A stretch of DNA of 64,000 bases from an uncultured Siphonobacter sp. (GTDB taxonomy: Bacteria > Bacteroidota > Bacteroidia > Cytophagales > Spirosomataceae), in contig CAJYIW010000019.1 of NCBI GenBank assembly GCA_913775095.1, positions 682,001 through 746,000 of the forward strand, written 5' to 3'. Below, one piece after another: positions 8,441-16,444 of this stretch. Every line of letters begins with the position of its first letter. The stretch's first letter is position 1. The position numbers and the translations under genes are program-made. The notes below the pieces were generated by a model. The model saw nothing but the letters and a program-made list of their open reading frames with translations, had not been told where the DNA came from and did not search any database.

Positions 8441-9631
8441 TTACTTCCTTTTAAAGAAAGCCAGGGCAGCTGATGTCATATTGTTATTTTCCGGCTGTTT
8501 CTTCGCAACGTTCTGCGTTACCTCGAAGTGCGTATTAAAGGTAACTTTACTCTTCTTTCCTCCGCCCAGGTTGGATAGCAGAATCACCAGACCAATAAAA
8601 GCTAATACGGCCAGTATAATTTTCCAGATGGATACCGGGCGATTTCCCGAGATACTGCCCGTCTGGCCGTTGATGAGGAATTGATAGGTTTTACCATTGT
8701 ACTGATACGCACAAATCCAGAGCGGCAGTACAAGATGCTTGAAAGTCTGATCCCGGTATTCGGTCTGTACATCGAGGTTCCGATAGGTATCGTCCGACAG
8801 CAGATCGGCACAGGCCGACTCAATGCGGTCATCCACCATTTTTTTTGCCACCGAAAATCCCTCCTGAGGGTCAATCTTATATACTTCCGACTCCCAGCCC
8901 AGCATCACCCGTGGCTCATAGTTGACCACGTTTTCCAGCAGATAAGGATAGACTTTCTGAATGGTCTGCTGCGGCAACTGACGGGAAGCCAGGATTAAGA
9001 CGTCGTCAAAAAATTGTTCATGCGTTCCGTTCCGGTACGTCCAGCGGGTATGACGAACCTGACGGCTCTGCACATTTCCGTTTTGATCCCGGTATTGCTC
9101 ATTGACGTAATAGTAGGTTCCGGCTTCCCCCTGCCATTCCGAGTAGGTCTGTACATCGTAGGTCCAGAAGGGAATGTACATCCCGTGTAAGGTATCCACA
9201 CGGGCCAGGTTTTTCAGATCGTTGGGAGCCCAGATGCTTTGTCCGACCCACTTTTTAAAGGATTCGGTCGCCTGAGTTCGTGAGATTTTGAACGGTACGA
9301 TGCCCTGGGGTTCAAAAAGCCGGGTTTTGGTAGCCTCCGGGTTTACGTTGGTTGAGCCGCAGAAACCGCAGGTGATCGTCGGTGTATCGTAATTAACCGT
9401 CGTTTTAGCTCCGCACCGCTGGCAGGAAAAGATTCTCCGCTCGACCGTATGCTTCGAATCCGTCCGGGCCTGAGCCCAGTCAATCTCCTCTACCCGGTCT
9501 TTCCCCAGCACTAATTTTTCCGTATATCCGCAATGATTACAGGCCATGGCCTCTTTCTCGGCATTGTATTGTAACTGAGCTCCACAGCTGGGGCAAGGGC
9601 AGTGAAGGACGTCGTCCAGTTCGCGTTCCAT
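8441..9631 (-). CDS. Twin zinc-ribbon, membrane-anchored protein (YdjG-like)
   Basis: 396 residues. The N-terminus holds two zinc ribbons: CPSCGAQLQ...CNHCG at about residues 13-38 and CQRCGAK...CGFCGS at about 71-95. A conserved central domain follows (WVGQSIWAPNDL, MYIPFWTYD), then one membrane helix near residues 335-355 (IILAVLAFIGLVILL) and a short basic tail. This is the layout of TFIIB-type zinc-ribbon proteins such as Bacillus subtilis YdjG, encoded beside PspA and the SPFH protein YdjI; some databases mislabel the family as replication proteins. A SPFH-SHOCT YdjI homologue lies at 13626-14612 and PspA-like coiled coils lie between, which supports a membrane-stress role. Confidence 0.75.
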   Translation of the reverse strand: MERELDDVLHCPCPSCGAQLQYNAEKEAMACNHCGYTEKLVLGKDRVEEIDWAQARTDSKHTVERRIFSCQRCGAKTTVNYDTPTITCGFCGSTNVNPEATKTRLFEPQGIVPFKISRTQATESFKKWVGQSIWAPNDLKNLARVDTLHGMYIPFWTYDVQTYSEWQGEAGTYYYVNEQYRDQNGNVQSRQVRHTRWTYRNGTHEQFFDDVLILASRQLPQQTIQKVYPYLLENVVNYEPRVMLGWESEVYKIDPQEGFSVAKKMVDDRIESACADLLSDDTYRNLDVQTEYRDQTFKHLVLPLWICAYQYNGKTYQFLINGQTGSISGNRPVSIWKIILAVLAFIGLVILLSNLGGGKKSKVTFNTHFEVTQNVAKKQPENNNMTSAALAFFKRK

Positions 9632-9687
9632 AGATTAGGTTTACTTGCCACGAAAAAACGTAAATTTTCATTACCTTTTCAACATTC

Positions 9688-9705
9688 AACCCAGTTTTCT
9701 GGGTT
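9688..9705. promoter_or_regulatory. Palindrome in the divergent zinc-ribbon/coiled-coil promoter region
   Basis: AACCCAG, four T residues, CTGGGTT: a perfect 7-base inverted repeat. It sits 57 bases upstream of the zinc-ribbon start, in the 278-base divergent gap 9632-9909. On the minus strand a TACGTTTT box, one mismatch from the Bacteroidota -7 element, lies between it and the gene. It could be an operator or a leader hairpin. No other feature was recognised in this gap. Confidence 0.3.
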
Positions 9706-9909
9706 TCTGTCAAGTCTGTCATCCGTTTATATGAATGATACAGGCCATTACCCTTTAAACGACGAAATTTGAATCAAACTTCTACTAAAGATGCCGTCCA
9801 TACTTACTCAATAGCCCCATTACAGGTACGGATCTGGTTTCATGGAAGGCTTATTTTAAATCCCTTATTCTTTCGTTTACGAACTATTCATCTCTGAACA
9901 GTAACGATT

Positions 9910-10569
9910 ATGTCTGAATCTAAAAGTTTCGGTCGGAAGTTATTAAATATATTTTTTGAAGAGGCTCCGGCGGCGGCAGGCACCGCTCCGGAACAGGTCT
10001 CGACTCCTGAAGTTCAAGTTCCGGCAGCACCCCGCTCGCCCGCAGGTTCACCGGATACTAAATTTATAGATCACTTCGCTTCGGTTCTTGAAAAGCATAA
10101 TTTGCCCGGTGCTGATTACTTCGAATTCCGCACGACTCTCAAAAGCCTGGCTCCGATGGGCCTGTCGGAAGAACAACAGTTTCAGGCCGCCTGGGCCAGT
10201 TTCAAAGCCTTGAACAAAGACCTGAATGCTGGCTTACTAACCTCGACGGCTAATCAGTATTTAACTACCTTACAATCGGACCGGGAGGCTTTTTTAAAAA
10301 GTGTGGATCTCGCCGTTCAGGAAAAAGTGGGGGGCCTGCAAAACGAACAGAAAAGTTTGCAACAGGAAAATGAAAACCTCGCTAAACAGATGGTGGAGAT
10401 TCAGAATAAAATGGCAGCGAATAAGGAAAGGCTGTCTAAAATTACGGGAGAAGTAGACGAACAAAGCGGCAAACTCCAGCAAAACCGGGCTAATTACGAA
10501 GCGACGTTCCTGCAATTCACCCAGGAAATCACGAAGGATATTCAAAAAATTGGACAGTATCTGAAATGA
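9910..10569 (+). CDS. Hypothetical coiled-coil protein
   Basis: 219 residues, no membrane segment. Residues 20-50 are rich in Ala and Pro and look disordered. Residues 50-110 form a folded alpha-helical segment (FIDHFASVLEKHNLPGADYFEF). From about residue 135 to 205 there is a long Gln/Glu/Lys coiled coil (QNEQKSLQQENENLAKQ). No family is recognised. It heads a plus-strand run with a membrane-anchored PspA-like protein and a Ppx-like ATPase-fold protein, so it may be a soluble partner of the PspA-like coiled coil. Transcription is divergent from the zinc-ribbon gene. Confidence 0.75.
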   Translation: MSESKSFGRKLLNIFFEEAPAAAGTAPEQVSTPEVQVPAAPRSPAGSPDTKFIDHFASVLEKHNLPGADYFEFRTTLKSLAPMGLSEEQQFQAAWASFKALNKDLNAGLLTSTANQYLTTLQSDREAFLKSVDLAVQEKVGGLQNEQKSLQQENENLAKQMVEIQNKMAANKERLSKITGEVDEQSGKLQQNRANYEATFLQFTQEITKDIQKIGQYLK

Positions 10570-10576
10570 GTTTTGA

Positions 10577-10646
10577 GTTTAGGGTTTTGAGTTAATTAGA
10601 TAATGAAAAACCCTAACACTAAAACTCTCAACTCAAAACCCTAAAC
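10577..10646. repeat. 17-base perfect inverted repeat filling an intergenic gap
   Basis: GTTTAGGGTTTTGAGTT at 10577-10593 and its exact reverse complement at 10630-10646, separated by 36 bases that include further partial copies (AAAAACCCTAACACTAAAACTCTC). The element occupies nearly all of the 86-base gap between the coiled-coil and PspA-like genes. It has no T-run placed as in an intrinsic terminator. It may be a mobile palindromic repeat or an RNA processing or attenuation element. Confidence 0.7.
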
Positions 10647-10655
10647 AATTAAACA

Positions 10656-11672
10656 ATGTCAACTGATTTTTCTCAATTGGGGGGTGGTAATGACGACCAG
10701 ACCCGCAAGTCTTTCTGGAATCGACCGGAGGGTGTATTAGGCTTTATCTTTCTGATCGGTCTCGCCGGGGTTGGACTGGTGTATTTCAATCGCGTGGTAG
10801 AATTTTTGATTAAAGTCGCTGAAAATACGCTTTATCTGGGTGTGTTGCTGGCGGCTCTGGGCGTATTGATTTTCTTGTTTACGAGTAAAGATGTCCGCAC
10901 GGCCATTTTCTTTCTTTTCAAAACCCTGATGCGTAAAATAACCGGACTGGTTATTCAGTTAGATCCGATTGCGATTATGAAAATTTACATTCAGGATCTG
11001 AAGGACAAGCGACGTAAAATGCAGGGACAAATTGATTTACTGGCAGGTCAGTTAGTCAAACTAAATCGTAAGATTAACGAGAATAACGAAGCCATTAAAC
11101 AGAAGTTTGCCGAAGCCAATAAAGCTCAGAGTATGGCCGATAAACCCGGCATGAAAGAAACGGCCTCTCTGGCCACCATCGAAGGAGCCGGATTGCAGGA
11201 AATGAACGAAAAACTATTTCCGCTTCAGCGTAACGTGCAGACGGTTTTAGCTTTTATGGAAAAGGTAAACACCAGTGCGGATTACATCATCAAAGAAACC
11301 GAAATTAAGGTTAAATTGAAAGAGGCTGAATACCAGATTGTCAAGGAGAGTTCAAATGCCTTACGAACGGCGATCAGTATCTTTAAAGGTAACCCCGATA
11401 AGAAGTTCTATTTTGATGAATCCATGGAATACATTCAGGACGATATGAGCAAAAAACTCGGCGAAATGAAGCGGGCCATGGACCTTTCGATGGACTTCAT
11501 CAATTCCGTAGACGTGCAGAATGGCGTACTATCGGACAAAGGGCAAGCCATGCTGGAAGCGTATAATAAGGGTGATTTTAAACTCATTCAACTGGACTCC
11601 CCCTCACCAAGTTCACCCAGCAAACCGATTAACCCTCCCAAAGACCAGGGTTACCGAAGCCTGCTGGAATAG
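10656..11672 (+). CDS. Membrane-anchored PspA/IM30-like coiled-coil protein
   Basis: 338 residues. Two hydrophobic helices near residues 28-48 and 58-82 (GFIFLIGLAGVGLVYF, LYLGVLLAALGVLIFLF) are followed by a long charged helical region to about residue 300 (YIQDLKDKRRKMQGQIDLLAGQ, cut here: YIQDLKDKRRKM). The early part after the helices resembles PspA/IM30 helices 2-3 in spacing and composition, though PspA itself has only an amphipathic N-terminus. The last 35 residues are Ser/Pro-rich. Placement between a coiled-coil gene and a Ppx-like gene, near YdjG- and YdjI-like genes, supports a role in inner-membrane maintenance. The PspA relation is inference from pattern and context. Confidence 0.6.
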   Translation: MSTDFSQLGGGNDDQTRKSFWNRPEGVLGFIFLIGLAGVGLVYFNRVVEFLIKVAENTLYLGVLLAALGVLIFLFTSKDVRTAIFFLFKTLMRKITGLVIQLDPIAIMKIYIQDLKDKRRKMQGQIDLLAGQLVKLNRKINENNEAIKQKFAEANKAQSMADKPGMKETASLATIEGAGLQEMNEKLFPLQRNVQTVLAFMEKVNTSADYIIKETEIKVKLKEAEYQIVKESSNALRTAISIFKGNPDKKFYFDESMEYIQDDMSKKLGEMKRAMDLSMDFINSVDVQNGVLSDKGQAMLEAYNKGDFKLIQLDSPSPSSPSKPINPPKDQGYRSLLE

Positions 11673-11679
11673 AGTTTGA

Positions 11680-11777
11680 GTGAGTTTGATGGTTTGTTTG
11701 AAAAGGTTTGATACCGTTTGAAGATGTTTGCAAAACTCCGATGACTTTCAAACCAACTCTAACGGTATCAAACTCAC
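11680..11777. repeat. Inverted and direct repeat cluster between two genes
   Basis: GTTTGATACCGTT at 11706-11718 pairs perfectly with 11761-11773. A second left copy, GTGAGTTTGAT at 11680-11690, matches the outer part of the right arm, which continues as CTCAC to 11777. The word GTTTGA recurs at least five times in the gap. It resembles a composite palindrome with a 22-base insertion in its left arm, and in placement mirrors the repeat at 10577-10646. No poly-T tail. Confidence 0.6.
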
Positions 11778-11822
11778 TTAAACCCTGCCAACTAATTTTA
11801 ATACCTTTCTATCTCTTCATTT

Positions 11823-12863
11823 ATGCAACGACTAACCGTAACCGGGCGACTGCTGATTACTGCTCTGATTCTGGCAGCTATTTACTTTGGATTTAAGTAC
11901 GTGGGGGGAGTTGACCTCCTGAAATCCCTTCAGAAAAATCAAACCGAACAGACCGAGAGCCGTGCGGAGTCTGACCCGTCTAGTGCGTCCGCGGAAGGAA
12001 CGGACTCTGAAGAAAATACAGCCTCTTCCCATTCCGACGCCAGTGTATCCTCCAGACGCAGCTTTGATTACGAAGCTCCTCAACCCCAGGGCGGTACTCT
12101 TAAAGGAGTGGTAGAATTAGGAGCCAGTGGATTTAACTCTTTTATCGTACGGGTGGATGCGAATAAAAACTGGAAACTCGAAAAATCGGAGTTCGGCAAC
12201 AGCCTGGTGATTGAAAATATGGCCATGGACGAAGACGTTCGGGCTGGGCTCAAAAAATACATTGCGGGTATGCTTGACTACGGTGTAGGCAGCAAAGACA
12301 TTCACTTCGTGGTGAGCTCGGGTGCGGTTAAGGCCGATGTTACCCAGAAAATCATTCGGGTTCTGAAGTCGCTGAACTATTTTGTCAATACCGTAACCCC
12401 CGAAGAAGAAGGCCGTCTGGCCCTTCGAAGCGTATTACCCGCCGACTTTTACAATTCCGCTTTCGTTGTAGACATTGGCTCGGGTAATACGAAGATTTCC
12501 TGGAAAACGGATAACAAAACAACGGCTCTGGAAAGCTTCGGTTCGAAATATTTTCAGGAAGGCAAGAGCGATAATCAGGTGTATGACGAGGTGAAAGCTA
12601 AAGCCAAACAAATTCCGACTGCACAACGGAAAACCTGTTTCATCATTGGTGGCGTACCCTTTGAGTTAGCCAAAGCCGTTCGCAAAGGCAAGGAACGATA
12701 CACCGTACTGGACGCTCCCACTGCCTATAAAATGGAAAACGCGAAGACCAAAGCCGGTATCAACATCTACAAAGCCATCGCGGATGCGACGGGCTGCGAG
12801 CAGTTTGTCTTCGACTGGGATGCCAACTTTACGATTGGCTTCCTGCTGGACTTACCCAAATAA
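11823..12863 (+). CDS. Membrane-anchored actin/Hsp70-fold protein, Ppx/GppA-like
   Basis: 346 residues. An N-terminal membrane helix (LLITALILAAIYFGFKYV, about residues 7-25) is followed by a Ser/Glu-rich linker to about residue 80. The domain then shows two phosphate-loop-like strands of the ASKHA fold: GVVELGASGFNSFIV near residue 95 and VVDIGSGNTKISW near residue 217. A central FVVSSGAVKA and TPEEEGRLAL resemble the exopolyphosphatase/GppA arrangement (SSGA and E-E-A motifs). Ppx/GppA enzymes are normally cytosolic and lack an anchor. Context points to membrane stress rather than polyphosphate turnover, but an enzymatic role cannot be excluded. Confidence 0.6.
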   Translation: MQRLTVTGRLLITALILAAIYFGFKYVGGVDLLKSLQKNQTEQTESRAESDPSSASAEGTDSEENTASSHSDASVSSRRSFDYEAPQPQGGTLKGVVELGASGFNSFIVRVDANKNWKLEKSEFGNSLVIENMAMDEDVRAGLKKYIAGMLDYGVGSKDIHFVVSSGAVKADVTQKIIRVLKSLNYFVNTVTPEEEGRLALRSVLPADFYNSAFVVDIGSGNTKISWKTDNKTTALESFGSKYFQEGKSDNQVYDEVKAKAKQIPTAQRKTCFIIGGVPFELAKAVRKGKERYTVLDAPTAYKMENAKTKAGINIYKAIADATGCEQFVFDWDANFTIGFLLDLPK

Positions 12864-12906
12864 TGATTCTGGGGGATAATCGACAGGTTATTCCCCTTAT
12901 TTTCGC

Positions 12907-13413
12907 GTGATGACGCTTCAGGAATTCTTTCGTTACGTTTCGCAAAATCCGGCACCTTTCGCTCTTTTTCTGAGCTGTTTACCGCTATTGGCTTTGATTA
13001 CCAATCTGTGGTCCGGCCAGACGGCCCCCGAAATTCTTCGCTGGAAATACGTGTATATGATACTGGTTTTTGCTTCGGCTATTCCGGGTATTTTTGCCGT
13101 AACACTTAATCTGTATCTTTTTCTTTTTGAGCGGCAAAGCGTCTGGTCCCTGAATCTCATTACCCAGTTTTTGCCCATCCTCAGCATGGTAGCTACGCTC
13201 TGGATTATCCGGCAAAAAATTCCTTTTGAACACATTCCGGGTTTTGGTAAACTCTCCGGGTTTCTGACCTTAATCGCAGCCCTGATCGGGGTACTTTTTG
13301 TACTGGACCGGCTGCATTTCTACGCGGTCACCTATATTCCATTTAGTTATTTGATTATCGGATTTGTGTTACTACTATTACTAATCCGATTTGCCTGGAC
13401 CAAACTGTTTTAA
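12907..13413 (+). CDS. Small polytopic membrane protein
   Basis: 168 residues with five hydrophobic stretches: FALFLSCLPLLALITNL, YMILVFASAIPGIFAVTL, FLPILSMVATLWII, LTLIAALIGVLFVL and FSYLIIGFVLLLLLIRF. No family is recognised. It is last in the plus-strand run, 43 bases after the Ppx-like gene, and is followed by a strong hairpin terminator. It may be the membrane partner of the neighbouring anchored proteins. Confidence 0.75.
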   Translation: MMTLQEFFRYVSQNPAPFALFLSCLPLLALITNLWSGQTAPEILRWKYVYMILVFASAIPGIFAVTLNLYLFLFERQSVWSLNLITQFLPILSMVATLWIIRQKIPFEHIPGFGKLSGFLTLIAALIGVLFVLDRLHFYAVTYIPFSYLIIGFVLLLLLIRFAWTKLF

Positions 13414-13416
13414 CTG

Positions 13417-13446
13417 AAAAAGCCTCCGATTGCTCGGAGGCTTTTT
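13417..13446 (+). terminator. Intrinsic terminator
   Basis: 13-base perfect stem AAAAAGCCTCCGA / TCGGAGGCTTTTT with a TTGC loop, four bases after the membrane-protein stop. It ends the plus-strand run. Confidence 0.85.
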
Positions 13447-13460
13447 ACTTTTTCAGTCGC

Positions 13461-13620
13461 CGTGGTTGGTGTCCTCAACAACCACTTCTGTCTGGTGAGA
13501 CACCAGCCAGGGCAAGGATTGTTCCGGCAGAATAGTTATCCTGGATTAACATCCGGGCTATGCCTGTTGAACTCTTATGGGATTATATCTCCACCCCCGT
13601 GGTTGGTGGGACACCAGCCA
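13461..13620. repeat. Two related palindromic intergenic repeats
   Basis: GTGGTTGGTG occurs at 13462 and again at about 13599, each followed by a CACCAGCCA half-site (13501-13509 and 13612-13620). The second copy is compact (TGGTTGGTG, GGA, CACCAGCCA). The first is split: TGGTTGGTGTC and GACACCAGCCA flank 25 bases that contain a further CAACCAC half. The copies are about 90 bases apart, between the terminator and the SPFH stop. This looks like a REP-like short palindromic repeat family. Confidence 0.6.
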
Positions 13621-13625
13621 CTTCA

Positions 13626-14612
13626 TTATAACTTAGCCAGTAACTCCGCTTTCTTCGCTGAGAACTCTTCCTCCGTCAGGATTCCGGCTGTTTTCAGTTC
13701 CCCCAGTTGCTTGAGTAAACCCATAATATCTTCCTTCGACTGAGCAGGAGCCGCTCCCGAGGATGCAGGGGCTGCTGCCGCCGCTCCCGACATCATTCCT
13801 CCCAGATTCATCCCAACGATGCTGGCCGCCGCACCCGAGTTTTCAGCGGCTTTTTCGATGGAAACGCCCGCCTGAAACTGTTGGAACCGGGCCATATCGC
13901 CCACCATATTCATTTGCGTGGTTTTGTCGAAGAAGGCTTCTACTTCGGGAGGTAAGGATGTGTTCTCAATGTAGAACTTCACAATTTCCAGACCATACTG
14001 ATCAAAATCTTCCGTCAGGATGGGTAAGAGTTTGCCGCCGAGCTCGGTATAATTACGGGCCAGATCCAGGACCGAAACGCTGGCTTCGGCAATGGCATCC
14101 GAGAATTTAGAGAAAATGGCTGAACGTAACTGTTCTTCCAGGTCCCCTACCCGTACCTGAGGATTCGTTCCCGAAAACTCCTTCAGGAATTTCTTCGGCT
14201 CTTTCACCCGAAACGTATAGGTACCAAACGCCCGAATACGAACCTGTTTGAATTCCGGATCGCGAACAATAATCGGGTTCGCCGTCCCCCACTTCTGGTT
14301 CGTAAACTGCTTCGTGTTGACGTAATACACGTCTACTTTGAAGGGAGACTCGAAACCGTATTTCCAGGAACGTAAGGTCGTCAGAATCGGCATGTTTGCC
14401 GTGGTAAGCTCGTGCCGTCCGGGCAGGAAAACGTCGGCAATCTGGCCCTCATTCATGAAAATGGCGACCTGACTTTCGCGAACCGTTAACTGAGCTCCGT
14501 ACTTAATATCGTTTCCTTTGTCGGGAAACTTCCAGATGATCGTATCCTGAGTATCGTCTACCCATTCAATGACATTGATAAATTCGTTCCGAATGAAATC
14601 AAAAATACCCAT
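13626..14612 (-). CDS. SPFH-domain protein with C-terminal SHOCT (YdjI-like)
   Basis: 328 residues. The N-terminus (MGIFDFIRNEFINVIEWVDD, IKYGAQLTVRESQVAIF) and the stretch VYYVNTKQFTNQKWGT closely follow the YdjI type of SPFH protein, which lacks a membrane helix. The SPFH core runs to about residue 220. An Ala/Gly-rich linker follows (about 250-290), then a SHOCT-type segment at the C-terminus (LKTAGILTEEEFSAKKAELL). SPFH proteins scaffold membrane microdomains; in B. subtilis the YdjG/YdjH pair is reported to link YdjI to the membrane and to PspA. Here the zinc-ribbon YdjG homologue is about 4 kb away, with PspA-like genes between. The gene is convergent to that run. Confidence 0.85.
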   Translation of the reverse strand: MGIFDFIRNEFINVIEWVDDTQDTIIWKFPDKGNDIKYGAQLTVRESQVAIFMNEGQIADVFLPGRHELTTANMPILTTLRSWKYGFESPFKVDVYYVNTKQFTNQKWGTANPIIVRDPEFKQVRIRAFGTYTFRVKEPKKFLKEFSGTNPQVRVGDLEEQLRSAIFSKFSDAIAEASVSVLDLARNYTELGGKLLPILTEDFDQYGLEIVKFYIENTSLPPEVEAFFDKTTQMNMVGDMARFQQFQAGVSIEKAAENSGAAASIVGMNLGGMMSGAAAAAPASSGAAPAQSKEDIMGLLKQLGELKTAGILTEEEFSAKKAELLAKL

Positions 14613-14843
14613 AGTGGTACGTTAGAAGGTTAGCTTCATTGATACGGACGAATGTAATGAATCCGTCACATCATCAAAACTATTAAAAGATAAACGGCTA
14701 CGCAAGCGTATTAACCTGTCTTTTCCTGCGATAAATACGGCGAATGAGCAGCCTTAGCGAGCCACTAAGTTTTAAAATATTACCATAAATTCTTTCTTTT
14801 CTCTAAAAAACAGAAAAGCTTTTACCGTTTCGCTTGTTATTAT

Positions 14844-14856
14844 TGTCAATTTGACA
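14844..14856. promoter_or_regulatory. Candidate operator upstream of xylB
   Basis: TGTCAA T TTGACA, a perfect 6-base inverted repeat around one base, 30 bases before the xylB start. A TAATTTAC box at 14869-14876 just downstream partly matches the Bacteroidota -7 element. A dimeric regulator binding here would cover the promoter. No xylose regulator gene is in the window. Confidence 0.4.
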
Positions 14857-14885
14857 CTACTTGCAGTATAATTTACCTTTAAGCC

Positions 14886-16376
14886 ATGCTTCTTCTAGGA
14901 ATTGACGTGGGTACGTCTTCAATTAAGGTTTCAATCGTTGACGCGGATAGTCAGCAAGTGGTGGCTTCGGCCTCCTATCCTGATCTCGAAAATCCAATTT
15001 CAACCCCAAAGCCCGGTTTTGCTGAGCAGGACCCTTCGATGTGGTGGCATTGTGTGCAACAGGCCATTTTGAAGGCGAATGCTACGGGATCCTATCAACC
15101 AAAAGATATTGCCGCCATTGGCATTGCGTATCAGATGCACGGCTTAGTGCTGGTGGATCGGAATGAACAGGTCCTTCGCCCGTCTATTATCTGGTGTGAC
15201 AGCCGGGCGGTTTCCTACGGAGAAAAGGCCTTTCAGAAAATTGGTACCGAGAAAGCTCTCAGCCATTTACTGAATTCCCCCGGTAACTTCACCGCCGCCA
15301 AGCTGGCCTGGGTCAAGGAAAACGAACCGCAGGTGTACGGCAGCGTGTACCAGATTATGTTACCCGGCGACTACATCGCCATGATGCTGACCGGAACTAT
15401 CACCACTTCCAACTCAGCTCTGTCAGAAGGAATTTTCTGGGACTTCCAGACGAATGCCGTTTCAGAAGAGGTAATGAATGCCTTTGGCTTCCCAAAGTCC
15501 GTATTACCAAAACTGAATCCGCTATTCTCCAATCACGGGGAATTACGCAGTTCAGTGGCGGATCTGTTAGGACTCAAAGCAGGTATTCCTGTTACGTATA
15601 AATCAGGAGATCAGCCCAATAATGCCCTTTCGCTGAATGTGCTGGAGCCGGGCGAATTTGCGGCAACGGCCGGAACCTCCGGCGTAGTGTACGCCGTCAC
15701 GGATCAGGTGGCGTACGATCCCAAAAGCCGGGTGAATACCTTCGCTCACGTGAATCACCAGCGGAATGACCAGACTCGTCTGGGTATCTTGCTTTGCATC
15801 AATGGTACCGGCATTCTTAACCGCTGGGTCCGGGATCAGTTTGGTTCGGGTCTGACGTATAGTCAGTTGAATGAACTGGCCGCCACTGTTCCCGCGGGTA
15901 GTGAAGGGGTTCGGGTATTGCCTTTTGGAAACGGAGCCGAGCGGGTGCTCGAAAACCGCACGGTTTCAAGCACATTTTCTGGTCTGGACTTCAATCTTCA
16001 TACCCGCAGTCACGTTTTCCGGGCGGCTCAGGAAGGCATTGCGTTTTCGCTCAGGTACGGCATGGATATCATGGCGGATATGGGCAGTCCGGCGAAAGTG
16101 GTTCGGGCGGGCAAAGCGAATATGTTCCTGAGTGACGTATTCACCGAATCGTTCGTGAATGTGACCCAAACCCCAGTGGAATTATACGATACCGACGGAG
16201 CCAAAGGAGCCGCTCTGGGAGCCGGTATTGGTCTGGGTTATTTCGAAGCCCCCAAAGAAGCCTTCACGAAGCTGAACAAACTGGCTACGGTAGAACCTGA
16301 CGCTTCTAAAGCGGAGCAGTATCAGGAGTATTACGCTCACTGGCAGTCTGTTCTGGAAAAGTTTTTACAGGAGTAA
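14886..16376 (+). CDS. xylB: Xylulokinase
   Basis: 496 residues, full length for the FGGY kinase family. The N-terminal phosphate loop [15 protein letters not shown] is at residues 4-18; QMHGLVLVD and SIIWCDSRA fit the sugar-binding region of xylulokinase. The second half has the ATP-binding motifs ([21 protein letters not shown]). The enzyme phosphorylates D-xylulose to xylulose 5-phosphate for the pentose phosphate pathway. It lies 68 bases upstream of xylose isomerase, so the two consecutive steps of xylose use are co-transcribed, kinase first. No xylose transporter or regulator is nearby. Confidence 0.95.
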   Translation: MLLLGIDVGTSSIKVSIVDADSQQVVASASYPDLENPISTPKPGFAEQDPSMWWHCVQQAILKANATGSYQPKDIAAIGIAYQMHGLVLVDRNEQVLRPSIIWCDSRAVSYGEKAFQKIGTEKALSHLLNSPGNFTAAKLAWVKENEPQVYGSVYQIMLPGDYIAMMLTGTITTSNSALSEGIFWDFQTNAVSEEVMNAFGFPKSVLPKLNPLFSNHGELRSSVADLLGLKAGIPVTYKSGDQPNNALSLNVLEPGEFAATAGTSGVVYAVTDQVAYDPKSRVNTFAHVNHQRNDQTRLGILLCINGTGILNRWVRDQFGSGLTYSQLNELAATVPAGSEGVRVLPFGNGAERVLENRTVSSTFSGLDFNLHTRSHVFRAAQEGIAFSLRYGMDIMADMGSPAKVVRAGKANMFLSDVFTESFVNVTQTPVELYDTDGAKGAALGAGIGLGYFEAPKEAFTKLNKLATVEPDASKAEQYQEYYAHWQSVLEKFLQE

Positions 16377-16444
16377 ACGATACCCGGCAAGTCCGAACTA
16401 TTTGTCTTCACACATTAGTCAATTTAACCTTAAACGATTCAATC

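Noticed and set aside
13462-13743. 93-codon plus-strand frame
   Set aside because: It spans the palindromic repeats and the antisense of the SPFH tail; the apparent protein is repeat-derived.
14851-14872. E. coli-like TTGACA/TATAAT promoter before xylB
   Set aside because: The spacing is only ten bases, too short for sigma-70, and the phylum uses a different consensus.
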